Shown here piece after piece: positions 24,580-36,279 of a stretch of DNA of 64,000 nucleotides. The notes beneath the pieces are model-generated. The model did not search any database. It was not told the origin of the DNA and saw only the letters and a program-made list of their open reading frames with translations. A program made the translations under genes and the position numbers. Origin of the DNA: Juglans regia (Eukaryota > Streptophyta > Magnoliopsida > Fagales > Juglandaceae); assembly GCF_001411555.2 (NCBI RefSeq), contig NC_049911.1, positions 2,170,001 through 2,234,000 of the forward strand. The letters run 5' to 3'. Within the stretch, counting starts at the first letter, position 1. Each line of letters opens with the position of its first letter.

Positions 24580-24955
24580 CGCGTTTAGATATTGAGATGA
24601 ATTGAGTTGAAATGTAAATAATAATATTTTATAAGTTTCATTGAGATGAGTTTAACTAAGTTTACATACAATCTCTAAATGGGGACTGTTCATGCAAGTC
24701 CATATAGTTATGTTTAAAAAATAATTAAAATTATAATAATATCCTTTTTAAAATAATTTTTATTTTATTTTATTTCTATTCATCAATGAGACTGTAAATA
24801 CAGTCTCCTACTCAAGACTGTAAAATTAATTTTTTAAATTAAAATATATGAAGTAAGTTGAGATGTGTTTAATTTTTTTTTATAAAAAATTGAAAAAATA
24901 ATGAGTCATCTTGAATGATTAATTTGAGATGAGTTGAGTTGGGTCTAACAATCAA
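24580..24955 (+). mobile_element. GAGATGAG-family MITE with a nested inverted-repeat insert
   Basis: The outer parts read TTGAGATGAATTGAGTTGAA and TTGAGATGAGTTGAGTTGGG, as in the dispersed MITE family. The middle (about 24655-24830) is a separate small element with inverted ends: TACAATCTC/GGGGACTGT on the left and GAGACTGTAAATACAGTCTC on the right. It looks like one MITE nested within another. Confidence 0.55.
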
Positions 24956-25397
24956 GGACAGCTAAGTGTTATACTTTTCCCTAACATGCAAGAGAGGACT
25001 TTTAGCATACAACCATTTTTATTTTTAGTTTGAAATATAGTTTTCAAAGTCTTTGTTTTCAATCACTTGACAGATAGGGCAGGTCAAGGACCCTGTTTTC
25101 GGCCTCTTCAGAGGCAATGAAGGCCTTTATTCATTCCAGAGTTTATTCAAGGAATCAGCCAATAGATTTAAGAAAAGAAAAGGTAGAAAAAATCTTCTAA
25201 AAAAGATAAAAAGAAGGATAAGCTCAAGTTGAAAAGTAATGTATGATGATTTCATAAATTGAAGTCAGCCTAACATGATAGTTTCAAGCTTTCGAAGAGG
25301 TAATTAGGGGCCTTCTCCACTTCTAATTTATGCTGCTGTCAAAAGTTTCATGCAAGTTTGGCTTTATTTGAAGTACTTTGCACAATGCTGTTTACTA

Positions 25398-25592
25398 TGG
25401 TTCGTTTGGTTCCTTAACTCATCTCAATTTATCATTACAATTTTTTTAAATTTTAATACAAAATATAATAAACAATTTAATTTTTTCAAATCCTAAAATA
25501 ATAATAATATTAAAATATAATATTCTAACAATATTTTATCATCTCAACTCAACTCAACTCAACTCATTTCAACATCCAAACACAACCTTGTA
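25398..25592 (-). mobile_element. GAGATGAG-family MITE (reverse)
   Basis: CTCATCTCAATTTATCATTA, then AAAATATAATAAACAATTTA, AATAATAATATT, and finally repeated CAACTCAACTC and ACATCCAAACACAACC. It matches the family consensus seen across the window. Confidence 0.75.
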
Positions 25593-25624
25593 TTCAGTAT
25601 TCACTCTCTTTTTCTTTCGAGACT

Positions 25625-25855
25625 TATTAGGTGCAAGCAGTTTAGCATACTAAATTGCTTACTAATACTGACATAATTTTTTATTGAAAAGAAAAATAAA
25701 AGAAGAAAAATTTTTAGAAAAAAAGAAAGTCTTTTATCTCACGAAAATCATTCCCATCTCAATTATCACCATTTCATTAAACGAAGGCCTTACATGTCAG
25801 TATCGATGTCCGGTTTGGTGCACAAACTCGCTTGCAAGAAGACTTTTCCTTTTCT
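25625..25855. mobile_element. Second MITE family, copy 1
   Basis: Starts GTGCAAGCAGTTTAGCATAC and ends near GCACAAACTCGCTTGCAAG, which are imperfect inverted ends. ATACTGACAT near the left and ATGTCAGTAT near the right are also inverted. A second copy with the same layout is at 43310-43540. Confidence 0.65.
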
Positions 25856-26410
25856 TTTACATTTATTTTAACTTTTTATAAATGGATGCAGAAAACTCTT
25901 CAAGAGTGGATATAGCAGCTCCTACATGGATTTTCCATATGCTATCTTTGTGGTGCATGGTGCTTGATTTTCTGGGTTTCTGGGTCTGAATCCGTGGATG
26001 CAAGTCATTCCATTTATGGCTGACTCGTATTTTATTTACAATAAAATTTAATTTTAAACTTATTCTATATATCACCACCTCTTAAGAACATACACCAAAT
26101 CATCCACTTTCAAAACTCTTTTTTTCTATTCTTGGACAAATATAAGAATAATATTGAAGATCAAAATGATTTTTATCACTATGTATTCAGGATTACGAAA
26201 GGTGAAAAGATAAAAAGATGAGAATGCTTCTACTTCTAGTTTATTTGTTGAATGCCGTCCAATTTCTGTGTGCCTGCGTGTGCAAATTAGAGATCCTTAT
26301 CTCTCCTTAAATATCTGTTTTAACTCCAAACCTAATAGCAAGATATCCTTTTGATTAACGTTTTTCTTAGATAAATACAGTACTATGTGCAGTTTCTTTA
26401 GTCACAAAAT

Positions 26411-26536
26411 GATTATATAAAAATAAATCTACAAACTGATATGACTTGACGTGGTATATTAAATTATAAAATTATTTTTATTATAAAATAAATCTAATGG
26501 ATTTCATATCAATTTGTAGATTTATTTCGTATAATC
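26411..26536. mobile_element. Short hairpin MITE (about 126 bp)
   Basis: The left arm GATTATATAAAAATAAATCT-ACAAACTGATATGA is inverted at the right end (TCATATCAATTTGTAGATTT-ATTTCGTATAATC). The arms are about 33 bp with few mismatches. The element is non-coding. Confidence 0.75.
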
Positions 26537-27105
26537 TCTTTATGTCTGTAACAATTCTCTTATATTCCATGACCATACTGCAAGTCTGGTTCTTTGCAAG
26601 TTAATGACACCCATATCTCCTTTCTTCCTTGCTTCATACCAAAGGAGTGAACATAGTTCTACTGTTGATAGCAATTCCTTTTCCAAGATCACAGTATTTT
26701 TGGCCTATTGGCAAGCTACTGTTGTCAAGGAACAGGGCACCTTGAATTGTCATATAATTAAAAACAAAAACAAAACTTTATTGATGGGTGATACAAATTC
26801 AATGGTTCAAGCTTAGAAGTCAAAAGTTCTGCTGTATTTAAATTTTTTTAAAAGAGAAATATTATTTTTCAACTTAAATTTTATTTAAGTGAATTTAAGT
26901 AATTAAAAAAAAAAACTGATGTGTCATACTTTAAGTGGATTTTTTTATTTAAATGGTTAACTTATATAACCATTTAAAATATGCCGCATCAATTAATGTA
27001 ATTAAAGATAATAAAATAAAAGACGAGCCGTATTTTTCTTTTTAAAATTAAATACTATAACTGTACATTATTTATGCATTTGACAAGTAACATTGAGACC
27101 TCAGG

Positions 27106-27325
27106 GCTCGTTTGTTTTCAGAGATAAGATGAGATGAGATCAGATGAGATGAGATTAAAGTTAAAAAGTTGAATAAAATATTGTTAAAATATATTTTTTA
27201 ATATTATTGTTGTTTTGGGATTTGAAAAAGTTGAATTGTTTATTTTATTTTGTGTGGAGATTTGGAAAAGTTGTAATGATGAAGTGAGATGAGATGAGAT
27301 GTTTTTGGAAAACAAACAAGGCTAA
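27106..27325 (+). mobile_element. GAGATGAG-family MITE (forward)
   Basis: GATAAGATGAGATGAGATCA at the left, core TTGAATAAAATATTGTTAAA and GGGATTTGAAAAAGTTGAAT, and AGTGAGATGAGATGAGATG at the right. It is bounded by GCTCGTTTGTTTTC and GAAAACAAACAAGGC, which are inverted. Confidence 0.82.
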
Positions 27326-27799
27326 TACAAATAAATCACACAAAATACTTCAAAAAAAAAAAAAGAATAACAAGATGTAATGAAACTTAAGATATCATTG
27401 GACCAATAAACCTAAAAATCTGTAAGGTTATAAACAGAGATCATCATAAGTGATTCCTCTAAACCACTAATCCATTTAGTTCTTTTAGCTTCTATGGGCA
27501 TCCGAGAATCTCCAAGCATTCGATATTGCACCGAGTAGTCCTCATTTCGATGAGGATCTCTTGGAAATGGCCACTAAACGATAATGGGGATTGGAACATA
27601 AGAGGTCTCTATCCACACTAAATTCAATGGGTCTTGGGCTCAGAAAAAAATATTCAATGGGTCTGAAAATCTTTATATGTAAAAGGTCTGCCTTTTGATC
27701 CTTTTCTTTCACCCAAGCCTAGTTAGTTGCAAGATATAAAGAGACTTTTTTTTTTTTTAATTTATTTTCTGAGCCTGTAAGCCATAAGGAAAACCATTT
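27326..27799. other. Spacer upstream of the SANT gene
   Basis: No gene seen; probably includes the distal promoter of the SANT-domain gene. Confidence 0.4.
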
Positions 27800-29550
27800 A
27801 CTCTCCCTATGGACGGACTTGGTATGTAGAGAAAGAAACTTTGGTTCGTATAATTCCTTCTTTCTCTCTCCCTCCCTTTGGCCCCGTCAATTCAACTTCA
27901 CACCCATCAAAACTTGGCTCTCTCTCTTCAACCAGGTACTCTCTCTGTCTCTCTCTACCTCGTTCTTCTTTTAGAGCGTGCTTGGTACTTGTTTGGATGT
28001 GTTTCGTGGTAAAGTTTATAGTTGTTGCTAATCAATGCATAACATGGAAACCCATTTGCCCAGGCTTTGTTTCTCACGTGGGCTTTTGATATTTCAAGCT
28101 CTTCCATGGAGGTTAGTGAATGCTTAATCTCTCTGTATCTTTGCTTGACTGCACTACTGTTTATCTTTTGTGATCTTACTCTAGGCATTGGTATTGTTTT
28201 TTCATGCGTGTAATGTGTAAATGTTAGTTAATTTTTTTTGGGATCAATGATAATTGATGATACAAACTTTTGGTTCTCAATGGTCGGTTTTGATGTTATC
28301 AGGTTTATTGTGATTTGTTTAGTTTTCAAACTTTGCATGAAGGTACTTGTTTGGTTTCAGTATTCCGTTTTTTATTATTTTCTATTTTTATATGCTTTGA
28401 TTCAGCTGCTAAACATGCTCAATCGTTTTTTATGTTGAAATCTTGTAAGAAGTGGATCTGGGGTTGATTATTTTGTTTTGTGGTGGCCTTGAAATTCGCT
28501 GCTACGTATGTTTTCCCTTCTTATTCTTCTTCTTAAAATTATTTTCTGTGCCTTGAGTTCACTTATTTAGAATGTGTCTCTAACAGGGTGATCACTATAT
28601 GCATGTCTCTTCACAATACCATTGATGGGGCTTTGTGTAAGAGTTTGATTCGTGAATTTATTGGGGGCTCAGGAAAATTGATTGTCCTTGTAATATTGGT
28701 TTTTTTAAATTGATAACTCCCTCTAGTTGGTTGGGAAAGGGAGACCATTTACTTCTATGCTATCAAAAGGCATGATTATGGGTGCTTGAAGCAAAGAAAG
28801 AAGGATCATGAGAAATGACAATATGAAAGAGAATTTTAAAGTTTATATGATTAAGATATTTAGCTTTGACACAGAAGTGAATATCAGGCATTTTACGGTC
28901 TATATATTAGAGTGTACATGTTGAGATTATATTGTCTTGACTTCTCCCACTCATTTCCAAAAGACATTTTTCCACTTTTGGGATTGTAGAAGATAGAATT
29001 AGCAAAGTTTCACCCTTTGAAAACTGCCAGAAATTTGTTGAGGATGGTAGAAAATATAGTAGGCAAAGTTTGTCACATTGTCCATGGTGTCCTTTGTAAT
29101 TGACCTTTGTATGAAGTTTATTTTTATCACTTTTACAGTAATTTATTTAAAAAAAAACTAAGGCCGTAGGACTATATCAGTTTTGTTTGTTTTCTTCATA
29201 GATTAATTGGTTAATGGTATTATGAAAAAGAAAATTTTGTGTATTAATATATCATAGACAATACTTTTCTAAATTGAAGAATTCTGTGCGTGTGTGTGTG
29301 CTTGCGCTGTCTGTTACAGAACTTTCATCATTTCAAAAACTTGGTTTTTAAATTATTTATGTATGCAATTACTTCCTTGTCTATGATCTGACACCCTCAG
29401 GCAAGAATTCTCAAACCCACTAAATTATCATTGGAACATTGTGCTTTCTGTTGTTGGGCACATCACTTGTGTTCCTATTTGTATGCTTGTAGTCCAAATT
29501 GTTTGTATTGGATTCATCAGTCTCCTTTTTCTTTGTTTTATGTGTAGCAG
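27800..29550 (+). promoter_or_regulatory. Probable promoter, CT-rich leader and 5' UTR introns of the SANT gene
   Basis: A CT-rich stretch (about 27845-27935) ends CTTCAACCAG/GTACTC, a good donor at 27936. A second donor-like CATGGAG/GTTAGTG is near 28107. The coding exon is entered from the acceptor GTAGCAG directly before the ATG at 29551. This pattern fits a non-coding first exon with a long leader intron. Exact transcription start unknown. Confidence 0.5.
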
Positions 29551-30393
29551 ATGGAGTCAGTTCATCTGGATGATGCTGGTAATTGCATTGAAGAAACATC
29601 CGACAAGCAGTTATTTCCTCCAAGTTCTCCAGATAGAAGTGATATTTTTGGGGATCCACACTTGAGTACACGCGTTGGCGATGATTACCAAGCAGAAATT
29701 CCTTCCTTGCTAATGGAATATAAGCGTCTTCAGCCTCTAATGAACCCTGCTGATTCAGGAGTCATGGTTGATGTTTCTCAGTCCTTTCAAATGGGTTTAC
29801 CAATCCCAATCATGTGGCTTCAGGAAGTGAATAATAATGAAGATGAAACAAGGGAGTTTATTAGTCATCATGATGAGGAGGTTAACCCAAACAGGCCAGT
29901 CGGATCAACAAATAGAAAAAAGATAAATATTAAGTTGAAGAAGAAAGGTTCAGCAATCAATACTGACCACTTGAATATTGGGTTGGACAATGAAAAGGAA
30001 TCAGCAAGTGCAAATATTGAAAACATCATTTCAGGGAAAACAAGCATAGTTGGACTACAACAAAGCAAACGATATTCTCCAGTTCCAGGTTTAAAATGTG
30101 ACCCCTGGAGTGATGCTGATGTTAATAGTTTCCTCCTTGGTTTATATATATTTGGGAAGAATTTTGTTACAATAAAGAGATTTCTAGGGAAAAAAGAGAT
30201 GGGAGAAATATTGTCATTCTACTATGGAAAATTTTATTGTTCTGATCACTACCGTAGATGGTATGATTCCCGGAAGGTTAGAAGTAGAAAATGCGTGACC
30301 GGACGGAAAATATTTACAGGATGGAGACTGCAGATGTTGTTATCCCGTTTGCTTCCCCATGTCCCAGAGGAATCTCAAAATACTTTGCTGGAG
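29551..30393 (+). pseudogene. SANT-domain protein, first coding exon only (At1g09040/09050 type)
   Basis: 281 codons run from ATG 29551 to the donor CTGGAG/GTACTT (exon ends 30393). An N-terminal block, SDIFGDP...RVGDDYQAEIPSLL...LPIPIMWL (about residues 30-90), looks like the ELM2-type region of this plant family. A basic linker follows (NRKKINIKLKKKG). A SANT domain covers about 185-230: PWSDADVNSFLLGLYIFGKN and EMGEILSFYYGKFY, followed by RRWYDSRKVRSRKCV and KIFTGWR. Relatives are nuclear chromatin proteins. Later exons are not visible: a 100-N gap begins 255 bp downstream and LINE sequence follows it. The exon itself is undamaged, so the gene may be whole in the real genome (hidden by the gap) or truncated. 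Confidence 0.75.
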
Positions 30394-30648
30394 GTACTTC
30401 AATTTCTCTTCTATATATGTAAATCTTCAGTTTCCAGTATAATAGTACTTTGATCAAAAGTGAAATACAATGCTAAAATGCTTATAATTGAGATCAACTT
30501 TCTTCCCAATTTCTCAATGATTTTATGCATGCTAAAGTTAAGGAAGGATTCCTTGACATGGTGAGATGGCATCTGAATTTGAAACCTCATTCTATGTATC
30601 AGATCATAATTCCATCCTCTTGTTAATACATGGTGTGGTTCTGAAATG

Positions 30649-30748
30649 NNNNNNNNNNNNNNNNNNNNNNNNNNNNNNNNNNNNNNNNNNNNNNNNNNNN
30701 NNNNNNNNNNNNNNNNNNNNNNNNNNNNNNNNNNNNNNNNNNNNNNNN
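30649..30748. other. Assembly gap (100 N)
   Basis: Exactly 100 N, the conventional size for a gap of unknown length. It separates the SANT exon from the LINE cluster, so adjacency across it is only as good as the scaffolding. Confidence 0.99.
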
Positions 30749-31204
30749 TTATATCTTTTGATAGGTAAACCATCAGCATTATGTATCAATGTGTAAGCAT
30801 ATTTATCCCAAGGGTAGACAGGTCCCATGCCCATGATGACTCGGTTGCGACATATAAATATACAAATAGAATTTCTTAAGTGCATCCACTAACATGAATA
30901 AACGCAAGGAATCTCAGTCCTCTATGCACATCATATTATGTTAAAAATTCACTCAACATTGTGTTGGAAATATGGTAAAACAAAAAGAAAAAAAAAAGGT
31001 TTCAAAGCATATTTAGTCTAAGCAACAACCACGGTACAATATTTTGATTTTGCTGGAGCAGAAAATTCATTAGCTGAAAATTTGTGACATTAATTATTTG
31101 TCATAACAATGAGCACATGTTTATTTTAATTTATGTTTTACTAAGAGAGAATCTTTAAAACAATTAAAGTACCATCCGCGACCTTGAGAATAGGTAGCAA
31201 GACC
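30749..31204. other. Short spacer between gap and LINE cluster
   Basis: No gene seen. AT-rich, with no recognisable SANT-gene exon. Confidence 0.4.
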
Positions 31205-31800
31205 TTTCTTTTCAGTGGGTAAAAAGAAATTTATTAAACCAAGTAATTAGGCATAGCCCAAGTACACAAGGAGTAAGAGAGAACACTTAATTACAAGCGA
31301 GGAAGTAGAAAAGGCAACAATGAAATCATGAAAACAAGGCCCATCAAGTACACTAGCAGATGCCCAAAGTGATAATGCATAGAAGAAAAAATCTCTAATC
31401 TCTCGAATCTCTCCCAATGAGCGTTCTCTATCTTCAAAACTATGGCCATTCCTCGCAAGCCAAATACACCACATAAGACATAGGGGAGCCATCTTCCCAG
31501 TGGCAGCAATTTGATGATTACCCTGGATACCTCTCCAACAAGCTAGAAGACCCACCACCCTCCTAGGCATCACCTAGGCAATACCAATCCCATCAAAGAT
31601 ATCATCCCATAGGACCTTTGCCACTTCACAATTGAGAAGTAGGTGATCCAGGTATTCTCCATTCCTTTTACACACATGCACCAATTGATAGTGATGAAAC
31701 CACGCTTTCTCAAATTATCCGTTGTCAAGATTTTCTCAAGACCTTTTTCTATGAGTAATAAAGCTTCAATAACACTGCAAAAGGTGCATCCAGGTATACA
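31205..31800 (-). mobile_element. LINE ORF2 3' end, fragment 1
   Basis: A minus-strand frame (31247-31573) reads MAPLCLMWCIWLARNGHSFE, matching the tail of plant L1 ORF2 after the zinc-binding (zf-RVT) motif. Further fragments of the same kind (PLCLMWC-type codons reading leftward) follow near 31900-32060 and 32275-32330. Only the 3' end is present. Confidence 0.75.
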
Positions 31801-31899
31801 GTGTATACAAGAGATTCACCTATCTAGAAATAGAAAAAGATATGAAAGTCATAGTAAGCTGGCCAATAAAAGTCAATAGATGTTGTACAAAGGAAAAGG

Positions 31900-32330
31900 T
31901 TAATAAAAAATAAAGTTTTGAGTTCCTCTCCATCTGCTCATGTTTCTCAAAATTCTAGTCATTTCTTTCCCTCCAAATACACCATACCAGGCAAGTAGAG
32001 CCATCTTCCACTGCTACAATTTGTGAGCTTCTTTCTAACCCTCGTTCACAGTTTAAGAAAAAAAAAATCTAGTAATGGCCCAAATCCAACCAATCTGTCT
32101 AAAAAAGGTCACTACACAGCACTAGCCATCTCGAAAAGAATAAAAGATGGGCAACAAACTCCCCACTCCTTTTATGCATTAAACATTAATCATTCACCAC
32201 AACGTGTCTTCTCCTCCACACTAATCAGTCATTATGCTCCTTAATGCTCTTCTCACAATTCTCTAAGCTTCAATCATTCTGCTCCCTCCAAATGCACACA
32301 TTAGGCAAATCAGAATCATTTTTTTAAATT
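31900..32330 (-). mobile_element. Decayed LINE 3' fragments, 2 and 3
   Basis: CTCCAAATACACCATACCAG near 31971 and CTCCAAATGCACACATTAGG near 32284 parallel CCAAGTACACCACATAATGC near 32907 in the better-preserved LINE. Both lie in the same minus orientation and are short and broken. Confidence 0.5.
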
Positions 32331-32645
32331 CGCACTATGCTTTCTGTCGAACTGACCTTTCTTACAGTTCAAAAAGATCCCCAGTGTCGAGATACGACCT
32401 AATCTGACCCAAGACAAACCTAATCTGACCCAAGAAAAACAGGTGAAGTCCTGATTTTGCCCTTGCCTTTCAGAGACCTGATTTCCAGACAATGAAGGCT
32501 AGATTTCTGACTTTGAGCATCTTCCTTCACCCCTTAACCCCTCCCTGCCTGGCAGTGATTTTTGTACAAAAAATGCCAAGAGGTTCTGCCATCACCATAT
32601 AGAGACCAGATTGGATCAGGTCGGTGTTATCTTATGTAACTATTT

Positions 32646-34062
32646 TAATTTTTTTTTTTTTTTTATCAGTAAAAGATAGATATTATATATATGGATGAAA
32701 AAGGTATAGCTCTTGTACACATGAAGTATACATAAGTGCTCCTAAATACATTCTAAGAACAATAAATTAAAGATAAGAAATCTTGAATATTGTCCCCATG
32801 CAAAACAATAGTGGAAAACCAACACATTAGAGTGTGGAGAAAAAAATTCTTCAACTCGGTCATTGTGCGTTCCTTATCTTCAAAGCAACTCGCATTCCTT
32901 TCCATCCAAGTACACCACATAATGCACAAGGGAATCATCTTCCACACTGCTGCCACTTGTTGACAACCTTGCAACTTTGTCCAACAACCCAACAAATCCA
33001 CCACCCTCAAAGGCATAACCCAAGCAACATCAACCCTTTGAAAGATCTCATCCCACAACACCCTTGTTACCTCGCAGTGTAATAAGAGATGGTCCATGAA
33101 TCTCCATTCTTTTTACACATGTAGCACCAATCCACCAATACACAACCTCTCTTCCTCAAATTGTCCGTGGTCAATATCTTCCCAAGAGCAACATTCCAAA
33201 TAAAAAAAGCTACTTTAGAAGGCACACGAGCTCTCCAAATATTCTTCCATGGGAACGGAATATTGTCAAGATGCTATAATATGCCTTGACTGTACATATC
33301 TTGTGATTATTAGACCTCCACTTCAAGCTATCTCGTTGTGCCATAGGAATCTCCGTAGAATATAATAAGCTGAAAAAAATTGAGACGCTAGGTAATTCTC
33401 AATCATGGAAATCCCTATTAAACAGAATATTCCATTGGTGCGTACCATGAGAAAATAACCGCACATCCGCCATTGAAGCCTCCCTATTAGCTGCAATACG
33501 GTATAGAGCCGGAAAAACCCTTTCCAATGCCCATTTTCCACACCACACATCTCGCCAAAATCTGATTCGATTGCCCTCACCAACTACAAAACGAATTTGA
33601 TTTGCAAAGTATGGCCACCCCTTCCTTATATACTTCCATAATCCCACACCATACCCCTCTCTCACTTCATTAGAGCACCAACCACCCAGCCCAATACCAT
33701 ATCTAGCATCAATAGTATCCTTCCACAATGATCTCCCCTGCAAATGATATCTCCAAAGCCATTTTCCTAGTAAAGCTTTATTAAAAGTTCTCAAGTTACA
33801 CACACCCAACCCCCCATTCACAACTGAGCCACATACAGTCTTCCAACTCACCAAATGAAATTGTTTCTCCTCCCCCATGCCTCCCCATAAGAACACCCTA
33901 AAGAGTTTCTCCATTCTGTTCACCACCCCTACAGGCATAGGAAACAAAGATAAAAAATAAGTGGAAAAGTTAGTGAGAGTATTCTTGATAAGAGTGAGAC
34001 GGCCCCCTTTTGATAAATACACTCGTTTCCAGCCATCCAACCTATTCTCTATCTTCTCCACT
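32646..34062 (-). mobile_element. 5'-truncated L1-type LINE (reverse transcriptase C-terminus)
   Basis: On the minus strand the frame 34061-33399 encodes the end of an L1 ORF2: KRVYLSKGGRLTLIKNTLTN, FLWGGMGEEKQFHLVSW, GLGVCNLRTFNKALLGKWLW and FWRDVWCG. A frameshift follows. A further frame (33097-32753) carries the zinc-binding tail DHLLLHCEV...LWDEIF and PLCIMWCTWMERN. A T-rich run at about 32644-32664 is its poly-A tail read from the other strand. The 5' part with endonuclease is absent, typical of truncated L1 insertion. It is inactive. Confidence 0.88.
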
Positions 34063-34118
34063 TATCTGGGAAATATCCAGGCCTTCCGTTGGGAGCAACT
34101 TTCAAGAATAGAATTATT

Positions 34119-34500
34119 TTAATCTGTGCAAGAACTCATTTGTTGGTGAGGTTTCAGACTGTATTAGTGAAATGACAAGCCTTGAGATTTTAGACCTTTT
34201 GGCCAATGAATTTACTGGTCAAGTTTTAAGTTCTATAGGAAAGAAACCTCCAGAAGCTTGCCGGAGTCTATGGTTGATTGTGCAAACCTTGTGGCGTCAG
34301 ATCTCAGCCATAATTTTTCTTTTTGATTGATGGAAGATCTTTCGGCATGGATTTACAAATCTGAATACAATAAGTTTTGATTTCAAAGGATGAACTAGGT
34401 GGGAGCATGAATACTCCTTTATCTTCATCATTTGGGAGCTCACGTGGACAACTTGAAATCTTGGATTTGTCCCACATGCCCTTTTGCTCGCTTTACAATG
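34119..34500 (+). pseudogene. Decayed leucine-rich-repeat fragment
   Basis: One frame reads NSFVGEVSDCISEMTSLEIL then DLLANEFTGQVLSSIGK, which fits the plant extracellular LRR consensus (N-F-G-x-I-P, L-x-x-L-D-L, N). About 230 bp further, another frame gives SFGSSRGQLEILDLSHMP. Stops and frameshifts lie between them. It is a leftover of a receptor-like protein or kinase ectodomain; no kinase or signal peptide is present. Confidence 0.6.
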
Positions 34501-34719
34501 AAAGGATAACATTTTGCATTATATGTCAACTTCTACTAAAAAAAATTCAGCAACCCACAACGGCTTTGATAGCTAAATTGGCTGTGAACTGTCTGAATGC
34601 ACTTGCTTGTGATTGTATTTTGATTTTATTTTACAGCAAATGACAACAATGATAGGCATAAGAAAAGTTAACATTAAGGCTATCTAGTTAACCCATATCA
34701 ATCAGGCAAGTTAATTAAC

Positions 34720-35149
34720 CTGGTGACTTCCTGGTGTCAAGTTGCACACAACTTGAAATACATCATCGCGTCCCTCCACCGGAGACATAGGTATACTTCC
34801 TGACCACCTGTTTAGATGATAAACCCAATAAAAACCCCTACCACAGATCCAATATATCTACTTAAAAAACTACAAACAGAAAAAGGAAGATATACTAGTC
34901 ACCAAGGATAAGAAAAATTTGTTAGTTTTTTATGAAGCAAAAAGAATGTTAGATATCGTCACACGAATAATTCAGATCTGGGTAGTAACATCAAGATCAA
35001 AATATGATAATCTTAGCGTCCCACCCGGTGAAAGAACCGCAAAGTGACACGCTTCTTCCCCCATAACGCCACACGAATAACCAGGGAATCAAAACTGGTA
35101 CCGAAACTGCACTGTTATCATGCCCCCTGTCCGGAACAGGACCGAACAT
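34720..35149 (-). pseudogene. SNF4: SNF4/KIN-beta-gamma (SnRK1 subunit), first two exons only
   Basis: SNF4 is the plant beta-gamma subunit of the SnRK1 energy-sensing kinase: an N-terminal glycogen-binding (CBM48-like) domain followed by four CBS domains. Exon 1 (35149-35025) starts MFGPVPDRG and carries FVWRYGGRSVSLCGSFTG, the start of the CBM48-like domain. Exon 2 (34807-34720) reads WSGSIPMSPVEGRDDVFQVV then CNLTPGSHQ, the expected continuation. The joint is in frame (125 + 88 nt, 71 codons), with CCGG/GTGGG and AACAG/GTGG splice sites. The next exon (YKFFVDGEW in the family) and all CBS domains are absent; an LRR scrap and a LINE occupy their place. Insertion-like changes (VPVLIPWLFV) also suggest decay. 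It cannot make a working subunit. Confidence 0.85.
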
Positions 35150-36140
35150 TTCCACCAAAATCTGTATAAAACCGCACGAAACCAGGCCACGAAATGCAAG
35201 GTCCAACACCTCCCACTTGATTATCCACCCAATTCGACCACCATAACCATATATCACAAAATTTACGAACCCTCCGATAATCACACCTCAAGTTTAAATC
35301 TTTTCTTTTTCAACAGGGATCCTCCACAACTGAGCAGAGGACCCCTTAAGACTTACACATTCAGAGCCTACCAAATCAAAACCAAGCCATGCAAAACCCT
35401 ATTTCAGCAACCAAACCACCAATCCCCAATCACAGCCTTCAACCCAAAAGTACTGAAAATCCCACCACCAGCTCCGCAAGTTCTACATGCAGCAACCACA
35501 AAATCCAACACCTGATAATCCCAGCATTTCTTAACCAGTCATAAAGCTCCACGAGTAAAAAAAAAACCAAATTTCCACACAAAATAAGCCAAAAAAAAAG
35601 ATTCGAATCTCGGTTGAGCTATGATCTTCACCCAAAACGAATAATTCCCCACCAAATGAATTCGGGAACCCCAAAATTTGAATCTTGGAGGAGAATTAAA
35701 AACGCAAGGAAGTTGTTTCTTGTGTAATTGAAAGGAACTCGAGAGGGCTCAAAAAGTGTGACCCAGAGGAAGAAAACCTCAAGGTGTCAGAAAAACAGAG
35801 AGGGTGTGTGACATTGTTGGATCCTCAATGGTCTTGTGGGCTCTGAGCAAAGAATCTCTGTGTGCGCGCGTGAGGAGGAGGGGGGAGAGTGAGCAAATGA
35901 TGATAATAATTAATAATTACAGCAAAATCGTGAGGGTGAAGTGAGAAGAGAAGAGAGGCGTCGTCGTTTTGGGCTCCCCAGAATCCAGGAAAGCTCCTTA
36001 CCTTTCTGAAAAGTAATTATAGCGACAATTCCACAGCTGAAGCGACCTGACTCGACGTCATATTCTTTGCGGTAACGCTGCTGGGAAGAATCGTACCAAA
36101 GAGACTTTTAACGTCGGTTTTTAAGTTGTTGCTCAACTTC
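35150..36140 (-). promoter_or_regulatory. Old 5' UTR/promoter region of the SNF4 fragment
   Basis: Read on the minus strand, a CT-rich stretch (about 35880-35820) and a T-rich intron-like tract lead to the ATG at 35149. This is what is expected upstream of a housekeeping plant gene with a leader intron. Plus-strand frames here (for example 35120-35515) are antisense artefacts. Confidence 0.45.
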
Positions 36141-36279
36141 GTCATTGCATATATAATTTTTGAGATCTATGAATAATGAATATCCAGAAAAAAACTTTAA
36201 ACATTTTTTATAAGAAAATAAAATAAACATATATAATATAAGCAAAGAGATGCTTAAAATTACGGATGCATTTGCTTAG

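Noticed and set aside
35120..35515. 131-codon plus-strand frame
   Set aside because: Antisense to the SNF4 exon and its leader, whose splice sites and protein similarity are clear on the other strand.
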